A DNA stretch of 64,000 bases from Hordeum vulgare subsp. vulgare (taxonomy: Eukaryota; Streptophyta; Magnoliopsida; Poales; Poaceae). The stretch's first letter is position 1. Each line of letters starts with the position of its first letter. The stretch is from the NCBI RefSeq assembly GCF_904849725.1, contig NC_058521.1, positions 350,174,138 to 350,238,137 on the forward strand, written 5' to 3'. A model generated the notes under the pieces. It was not told the origin of the DNA and made no database searches. It saw only the letters and a list, made by a program, of their open reading frames with translations. Position numbers and translations under genes: made by a program. Below are positions 47,701-53,700 of this stretch, in pieces.

Positions 47701-50700
47701 GGTAAAAAAGAAAAAATGCTGAAGGATGGATGGATGGAAAGCTAGATCCACTTGTCCACAACGAAATCCACGGATCCAAATCAACAAAATCTCTTCAAAT
47801 CCAACGAAATCAAGAAATTTTGGTATGGCTATTTTTGTGGGGAATTTTCAAAATTAGGTCAATTCAAACAAAATTGGCTAGAAAGTGGAGGGTGAGACTC
47901 CAAGGTGTGAATCAACCTGGCTCATGATACCAATGCACACCCGCGGTGGTCGATCTTTTCACACTTGGAGGGGGAAAGAGAGGGAAAATCAAGAGAAACA
48001 CAAGAACTCAAGAACAATCCTCAAATCACACACCCAGTAGATCCACATAAACACACAGGGATACACGATCCAAAGTCAACGAAAGGATACACGTAACGGT
48101 AGTCTTCCCTACGAGAGGGGCCTTGTATCCACGAGGGGATCTTCCCTAGATTAGGGGCCTTGACATCGCTATGGACCTTCTCACATGGAGGACATCTCCA
48201 TGGGAGGAGGATAGTAGATGGAGCTAAGCTCAACAAAAGGTTGTCTAAACATTAGCTAACCCTAAAACGAAGGTAGGGGAAGAGTATTTATAGTCTAGGT
48301 AAAAAAACGAGGCCGAAGGGGTACATGGGCACTCGGGCCCGAGTGACTGCGCGTAGGTAGGCCGGAAGTTCCGGGAAATTTCGGGCTGGTTCCGGGGTTT
48401 TCCGAGTGATGTCGCCGGTCTAGTTGCTGAGGCTGAGTAGGGGCCAGAAGTTCCGGGCAGGCCGGACGTTCCGGGGGCCGCAAGTTCCGGGGGCCACAAG
48501 TTCCGGGCCGGTTCCGGGCTGGACAGAAAGTTGTCGAGGTCAACGGTTGCCGAGCAGCACATGGGCCGGAAGTTCTGGGCTCTGGAAGACTTGTCCTTCC
48601 TTTGGTCCTCTTGCTCGGTCGTCTTTGAGTCCATTCCCATAGTGTCTTGGTGACCTTGATCGTGGTACCTGAGCATGCATAGAGTTTCCGCTTGAGGTAG
48701 CACCCGCGTTTCATTTGTATCAAAGGAATAGTCGTTAAGGAGAGATGTCACTTGGGTCTCAATGGCACGTGCGCGGGCTCTTGTCATGGGACCACTTGCA
48801 GCTTGAGGTGTATCCATGGGGATGATCATGGGATGCTCCGTATCACCATCTTGTCTCGGATGTTCCCTTTGGATTTGGCGCTCTAGCTCGTCAGCTTGCG
48901 GGCCCTGGCTTGGAGCCGTAGCATCAGTCAGCGGAAGGGATCCGTGTAGTGCACCGAGCTCTAAGCAGCGGCCACCGTGTCGTGAAACCCATCCAACCGT
49001 AGCCAATAATCCTCAAAGTGGAAGCGCCGGTGTGCCGCATGTGTGGGCGAGCAGTCAAGGAGGAGAGGGCAGTGATACAACATAATGGAGGCGAGGCAGC
49101 ACATATGATAGCTTCCATGTGCATCCTCCCAATCCGACGTGCAGAGCAAGCGGTCCAGGTGCACCAAGGTTGGTGGTGATTGCTCGTTCGACCACGTGAA
49201 CCGTCGACCGTTGAGGTATATCTCCTTCAATGCGAGGTCGTTGACGACGCGGCGGAATCTGCCCATCATGCGGTGGTGCAAGTTGCCGGTGCTCTTGTCC
49301 TCATCGCGTAGTATCAGGTTGAAGTCCCCGCATAACATCCAAGGCCCGTGGCAGTCCGTGCGTATGTCACGAAGCTCCTGCAAGAAGGCGATTTTGTCGG
49401 CATCCTCTTGGGGGGCGTATACCATAGATAGCCACCAGAGCGTGCCGGTGGGCGTCGTTACCTTGGCCGTGAGAGCGTTGGTGGTGAACATCGGGTCCGT
49501 GATAGTCACGGGCCGACTCTTCCAAGCTAGCAATGTGCCGTCCCGAGTGCCTTGCGCCGGGAGGTACTTATAATCATCAAATTCCGAGCCGAGTGTCTCA
49601 AGGACAACAGACGAGCTGATCAACGCCATTTTTGTTTCTTGTAAGCATACAATGGAGGCGGAAGTGGTGTCCAGCAGCGATTGTACGGCGATGTGCCGTG
49701 CTCGCGCGTTGAGGGCACACACATTCCAGACAACAATCCTAAGGTTGTGATCCATGAACGTATGATCGACGAGGGGTGCAACAATTGCGGCCTATGACGC
49801 GGCAACTACCTCTGTATGCGCCGCAACGGCCGTCGGGGTGGGCATGCTTGTTGGGATCTCGCAGTCGACCATGGCTGCAATGACCGTGAGTACCGATAAT
49901 GGGATTGGCGCCGCGAACAGCTCATTGTACACTTTCATCTCAACGAAGCTGATCCTATGGTTAGTCCCAACGATCCCGAGCGTGCGTAGGACCCGCCTGG
50001 GCTCTTCTCTTCGCGATGGCGGCACAGACAGCAGGGATGTGGTCGTAGCAGGGCGGCCGCATCGAGGGGCGAAGTTGAGCGGGCGATGTGGTCTTTTCCC
50101 TGGGGTTGGCAAGGCTGCTGTGATGTGCTTCGTGGCAGCGGCAAGAAACTCGCCCAACGTCCACGTTTTCGGTGCGGCGGCACCTCCACGGGATCGGCGT
50201 AACATGATCCGTGAAGAGGCGAACCGTTCCGCTGTTGCTAGGTGTGCGCCATGCTCGGGCCCCGTCGGTGTGGGCTCAGAGGAGTCCTCGATGGGCCTTG
50301 GCGTGGTGGGCTGGTTGGCTGCGGGCCTAGGCGTGGTTGGCTGGGCCTAAGGCCTTTGCAGGATCGTCACAAGCGTGCAAGGCTCCGGTTGCCTGATGGG
50401 GGAGTTGGCGCCAACGGCCAGTTGTGTTTCCCCGATCTCCGCGGCGCGCGTGTGGGCTCGGGAGACTGGTCAGCGGGCGTGTCTGCATCCTGGGCGTTGG
50501 CGTAGGCAAAACACGACTTTGTCCCGACAAGTCTGCAGGCCGATCTGGTGGGGCGGGCTGCGAGTCTGGCACCTCACTCAAAGCAGTCAGTTCCCGACCA
50601 AGCATCGGATCAGACGAGCCATAGGTGCCCCCTTGCAATCGTCCTGAGGTGCGCAATGTGTGACCCGATTTGAATCCTGAGCCGCTTCTAGGGTGTTCTC

Positions 50701-53700
50701 TGCGAATGGGAGGTCGCCACATGTTGCCTGGCTCGTGTTGGTGCCAGCGACCGAGGCCGTTGCAACGAAAGTGGTGCAGCCAGCTGGTGGCGGCATCACA
50801 GCCCTGGCGCCCGCCGCGTCACCCTCAACTTTGCACGGTTGGTCCACCTGCAAAGCTCGCTTTCGCCCTCCTTGGCCTTTCCTTTTCTAGCATGGCGACG
50901 AGAGGGGCGAGGCCCCTGCTGACCCAGCCATGGGGCCATGCCGCGTCGATGCTCTAGTACGGGCGGTGGCGACGCTTCCACGCCAGCGGGAGCAGGCCAG
51001 GCGGATGCCACGGCGACCCCATCGGCGCGGGTGGCACGGTTGCTTGTGCACCACAACGAGTCGTCCATAGCCATGCCGTCTGCCCGATCAGGTGGTGGCG
51101 CGTCCGTGCGTCGGCGCTTGCGTCCCAGGTGACACCCCCACCCAGGGCCGGGGCCAGGCATGCGGTCGTGGCTGTCGCCGTCCCAGTTGTCGTTGCCACC
51201 ATGTTCGGTGCTATGATGGGCACAGAGAGACGTCGCTCCGGAACATGGCCAGGTCAGCCCTGGAGCGCGTGTTGGGGTGGAGTCGTTCGATCCAGCAGCT
51301 CTCTCCAAGGATGTTCTCTGCCGTGGATAGATGCCAGGCCTGTGCGGGGATGCCGCGAAGCTCTAGCTCGACGCAGTACTCGAACTCGCCGGAGCCGACA
51401 TGGGCGAGCTTGCTCCAGGGCCGTAAGGAGAGTGAGAACTGCCATGAGTTGATGAAATGGTCTCCTTCCAGGCAGCGCTTGGCAGAGTGCGAGCTGAAGA
51501 GGATCAGGAAGTCCTCTGGGTGGTGGGCTTCACCGTCGACGAGCTTGAAGGTGGAGCGGAGCACGTCGGAGACCTTGGCGGCGGACGCGCGCGGTCTGTT
51601 GCCGGTGATGGAGGCCACCATAGCCCGGCCCGGAACCTCCTCTGCTTCCTCCATCGCAACGGAGTGCGCCATGATGACCCGCACGTACTTCGGTGCGCGC
51701 CGTGCGGGGATGGTGGCTGTAGGGGCGACGGTAGGTGGCGGGGGCGGCGGCGGGGGAGTGGCTTGGCGTGGGGCTTGCCCTGGGGCGGCTGGGCCCGTGC
51801 GACCATTGGTGGTGCGAGCTTGCCCGACCGCGTCACGGCACATGGGGCCGTAGGAGCGCGAGTCGTGGCCGGACACGAGACACCGGCGACATCTGATGTC
51901 GTTGGTGCAGTCCCGGACCCGGTGGCGGTGGTCGAGGCAGCGGAAGCATAGCCCCGCGATTTCCTCCGGGGAGGGGCTGCGCCGACGCGGCTGCGGGGGC
52001 CTCGGCTCGGCTGCCTGGCGCGGATGGCGGTGGTGATTCCTGCGCCGCGGCTGCTGGTAGCCTTCCGCGTAGACCTCGACGCTGCCGGAAACACATTACA
52101 CCTCAGAGCGGGGGCTGAGGCGGGTTGAAGCGTGCGGCAGGGAGGGGGCCGCGGCCGGCGGGGCTGGAGGAGCCAGCGGCGCAGGGGTCGGCGGTGTGTG
52201 GGCGACCTCGCTGTACGAGTGCGTTGAGGACTCGCTCTCCGAGTTGAACCAGCGGTTGCCAGAGAGGGTCGCTCGGTGCTCGACAGGGTCGGCCGCGGGA
52301 GGAGCCATGGCTGTCTCTTTAGAGTCAGTTTTGGATCTAAATATGCAAGATTACCTTGAATTGGTGCAGGATCTCTTGAAGCTGGAGGCAATTCAAGGTG
52401 AGCTTGCAGAGTATAATGGTGGTCAGCCAACCTTCCCACAGTGGGCAGCTGCAGCTGGAACTGATGAGAACACTCTGCGGAAACGTCTGGATCATGGTAT
52501 TCATTGCAAGAACAGAATGGTAACATCTAATGTGCGGCTTGTAATCTCTATTGCCAGAGAATTTGAAGGTCCAGGGTTGGAGCTTTATGATCTTATTCAG
52601 GTACATGGATTTTTCTTTAGCTGTTGTGGTTAATAAGTATGGTACTTCTATGCTGTATTTAGCACGGCTATTTTATTTCTAGGTCTTCATTACAGGAAGG
52701 GATGCAGGGCCTTATAAGAGGTGCTGAAAAGTTTGATGCATCAAAGGGTTTTCGGTTCTCTACATATTCTCACTGGTGGATCAAACAAGCAATGCGGAAA
52801 TCTGTCTCTGAGCAAACCCAGATATTTCGCTTACCAGTATGTTCCCCATCCTTGTTCTTTTAGTTATTGCATGTTTTGTTGCACGATTCTGTGTACCTAC
52901 CTGCTGGCTGCTGTGGTCATACTGATTGTGACTTGGTGCCTAATATTAGTATCATGCATGAGTGCAAGCTGAATTAAGTTAGACAAGTTCTATTTATTTG
53001 GAAAATAATAAAAATACACAGCACAGCCCTGTTGTTTCCCTGAAAAAAATGAAGTTAGACAATTTCTGAGATTCTGCAGTATGAGTGAACCCATTCAAAT
53101 TGGTGACACTGCTAGTCCATGTGCAAATGGAAGATACACCCTCCGTTCCTAAATACTCCTCCCGTCCCAAAATTCTTGTCTTAGATTTGTCTAGATATGA
53201 ATGTATCTAGTCAAGTTTTAGTATTTAGATACATTCATTTCTAGACAAACCTAAGACAAGAATTTTGGGACGGAGGGAGTATAAGTCTTTTTAGGGATTT
53301 CACTAGGGGGACTACATACGGAGCAAAATGAGTGAACCTACACTCTAAAGTACGTCTATATACATCCGTATCTAGTCTTCAAGTGAAAACTCTAATAAAA
53401 CTTATATTTAGGAACGGATGGAGTAACTATTACTTTTGTAGCATAACGCCTTGATGCCAGTTTCTTCATGCAACGAGACACATGGTACAGTTGACGTATT
53501 CTTTTATCTTTTTTTTTGGCGGAAAGGCCAGTGGCGACATATTAAGTTGAACAAACCCTTACAGAAACAGCTTTACAGAAATTGAAAAATCCATTCAGCT
53601 CCCTGGGGTTGCCGAAGTTTTCTTCCTTCTGCATCCATTGGCCGCGCGCCTTAAGCAAAGCTCGTTGCCGCCTCTGGACCTTTGTCTCAACGGATCAAAC

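Larger units (their letters stand above)
40302..48845 (-). mobile_element. Ty3/gypsy element D (8.5 kb)
   Basis: LTRs 40302-41247 (946 bp) and 47925-48845 (921 bp) with ends TGATAC and TATCA; target duplication CCATC at 40297-40301 and 48846-48850, confirmed because the interrupted LINE protein reads through. Minus-strand order: 5' LTR (right), primer site tggtatcatgagccagg (overlapping the LTR edge), a leader of about 1.4 kb, gag, protease, reverse transcriptase, RNase H (interrupted by a TRIM), integrase, G-rich polypurine tract (41250-41275), 3' LTR. Gag is intact; pol has stops and a shortened region around 43235-43010. It has no chromodomain. Confidence 0.94.
47925..48845 (-). repeat. 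Gypsy D 5' LTR (right)
   Basis: Promoter-bearing LTR for the minus-strand element. U3 runs from 48845 down; the palindromic-box array is at 48357-48600 and the TATA box at 48284-48293. U5 ends at the primer site at about 47925-47940. Confidence 0.92.
26957..52317 (-). mobile_element. Full-length L1-type LINE (about 6.15 kb) split into five pieces
   Basis: Pieces in element order (minus strand): 52317-48846 (ORF1 and endonuclease), 40301-39922 (linker), 38366-37261 (reverse transcriptase), 31992-30825 (RT C-terminal region and zinc-binding domain), 27004-26957 (3' end). The 3' end gcaaaaatccttttgc, then cattttgtcgg and A residues, is typical of plant L1 elements. A 15-bp target duplication (26942-26956, 52318-52332) brackets all of it. 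Removing the four inserted elements and one copy of each duplication leaves about 6152 bp. Protein reads through the joints, for example NIRDKM|AISREL across the gypsy D insertion. Stops and lost catalytic residues show it is dead. Confidence 0.93.

Noticed and set aside
48357..48600. Heat-shock elements in the gypsy D LTR
   Set aside because: Heat-shock elements need GAAnnTTC spacing; the boxes here have one base between GAA and TTC.
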